The notes beneath the pieces are model-generated. The model had not been told where the DNA came from and did not search any database. It was given only the letters and a program-made list of their open reading frames with translations. Shown here piece after piece: positions 5,637 through 6,280 of a DNA stretch of 6,280 nt. The DNA is taken from contig JAHEJF010000116.1 in assembly GCA_024639025.1 (NCBI GenBank), forward strand, positions 1 through 6,280. The letters run 5' to 3'. Within the stretch, counting starts at the first letter, position 1. Each line of letters opens with the position of its first letter. The DNA comes from Ahrensia sp. GTDB lineage: Bacteria; Pseudomonadota; Alphaproteobacteria; Rhizobiales; Rhizobiaceae. Position numbers and translations under genes: made by a program.

Positions 5637-6280
5637 ATGGAAATTCTCGTCATCAATCCTAATACCACCGCCGCAATGACAGCAAAAATTGCCACTGCAG
5701 CGCGGGCTGTAGCGCGGCCTGAAACGGAGATCGTAGCGGCCAATTCCCAAAACGGCCCCGCAAGTATTCAAGGTTTTCTGGATGTCGCCACATGTGTGCC
5801 CGGTCTACTTGAAGAGGTCAGGCAACACCCCAACGTTGACGCCATTGTAATTGCCTGTTTTGACGATACTGGACTAGATGCGGTGCGCTCTTTGGTTTCG
5901 GTTCCTGTTTTGGGCATTGGAGAAGCTGCCTATCACGCTGCCAGCATGATCGCGACCAAGTTTACCGTCATTACGACGCTGTCTCGCTCTGTGCCGGGGA
6001 TTGAAAATAATCTGATGCGTTATGGGCTCGCCCAAAAGTGCGTGCGTGTGCGGGCGACAGACATTCCGGTCCTCAAACTTGAAGAGGGCGATCCGACGAC
6101 CTTATTCAAAATCCGTTCTGAAATCCGTGAGGCGATTGATCATGACAACGCAGAGGCGATCGTTCTGGGTTGTGCTGGAATGGCGGACCTTATGGCGCAG
6201 CTAAGCGAAGAATTCGGCCTACCTGTAATTGACGGTGTCGCAGCCGGTGTCACCTTTGCGGAAGCGCTTGTGAACAACAG
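5637..6280 (+). CDS. Hydantoin/allantoin racemase-type protein, Asp/Glu racemase superfamily (3' end outside window)
   Basis: A cofactor-independent racemase, cytosolic, predicted to interconvert enantiomers by a two-cysteine proton transfer. Reading from ATG 5637 gives 214 open codons to the window edge. Seen: N-terminal INPNTT at 6-11, a GPASIQG element at 40-46, first catalytic cysteine Cys74 in ACFDDTGL, second Cys179 in LGCAGMADL, then PVIDGVAAG at 196-204. This spacing of about 105 residues between the cysteines, and the INPNTT and GCAGMA blocks, are those of hydantoin racemase (HyuE) and allantoin racemase (HpxA) proteins. Known family members are about 240 aa, so roughly 25-30 residues should lie beyond the edge. 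The gene begins five bases after the last ATPase gene; the ribosome site is a weak GGCGGGGCGG about ten bases upstream. I cannot choose between hydantoin, allantoin and another 5-substituted substrate. It could also act on an unrelated amide or acid. Confidence 0.88.
   Translation, partial: MEILVINPNTTAAMTAKIATAARAVARPETEIVAANSQNGPASIQGFLDVATCVPGLLEEVRQHPNVDAIVIACFDDTGLDAVRSLVSVPVLGIGEAAYHAASMIATKFTVITTLSRSVPGIENNLMRYGLAQKCVRVRATDIPVLKLEEGDPTTLFKIRSEIREAIDHDNAEAIVLGCAGMADLMAQLSEEFGLPVIDGVAAGVTFAEALVNN

Noticed and set aside
5532..5771. A minus-strand open frame of 79 codons spanning the ATPase/racemase junction
   Set aside because: Antisense to two well-supported coding regions, with no recognisable domain and no promoter or ribosome site.
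6022..6204. A 60-codon plus-strand open frame within the racemase gene
   Set aside because: Overlaps the racemase reading frame, which carries the conserved INPNTT, ACFDDTGL and LGCAGMADL motifs. A shadow in another frame.

Overview
The window looks like a piece of an alphaproteobacterial chromosome, plausibly a Rhodobacterales/roseobacter-type or rhizobial genome. I base this on moderate GC, the protein styles, and a HAAT-family ABC importer next to an FCD-type GntR regulator. The lineage call is an inference from general resemblance, not a search. The layout is one divergent regulator plus one co-directional transport and catabolism operon that continues past the right edge.

Left part (7-762, minus strand): a GntR/FCD regulator. 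It is separated by a 196-base AT-rich control region (763-958) from a plus-strand operon. That region holds three close matches to TTGTNNACAA, the operator shape typical of FadR/FCD-GntR proteins. Two of them contain the TTGACA -35 hexamers of outward-facing promoters, so the layout predicts that the regulator controls both itself and the operon. A 9-bp inverted repeat spans the operon's probable -10/start region, and a small hairpin sits in the leader.

Middle part (959-5631): a complete five-gene importer of the LivJ-HMGF (hydrophobic amino acid/amide, HAAT) architecture. It consists of a periplasmic binding protein (959-2146), two permeases (2272-3141 and 3146-4126) and two ATPases (4123-4905 and 4909-5631). 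The permease and ATPase genes are tightly packed, with gaps of 3-4 bases and one ATGA overlap. The binding-protein gene is set apart by 125 bases carrying two near-identical 27-base hairpin repeats and an intrinsic-terminator-like hairpin. This suits making more binding protein than membrane complex.

Right part (5637 to the edge): a hydantoin/allantoin-type racemase of the Asp/Glu racemase superfamily, starting 5 bases after the last ATPase gene and cut by the window end. Its presence in the operon suggests the importer carries a hydantoin, allantoin, N-carbamoyl or related cyclic amide rather than leucine/isoleucine/valine. The racemase would interconvert the enantiomers before downstream hydrolysis. 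The exact substrate cannot be read from this sequence. I see no RNA genes, mobile elements, CRISPR array or phage genes. The most interesting points are the operator architecture, the intercistronic repeat/terminator block and the asymmetric, partly degenerate ATP sites of the ATPase pair.
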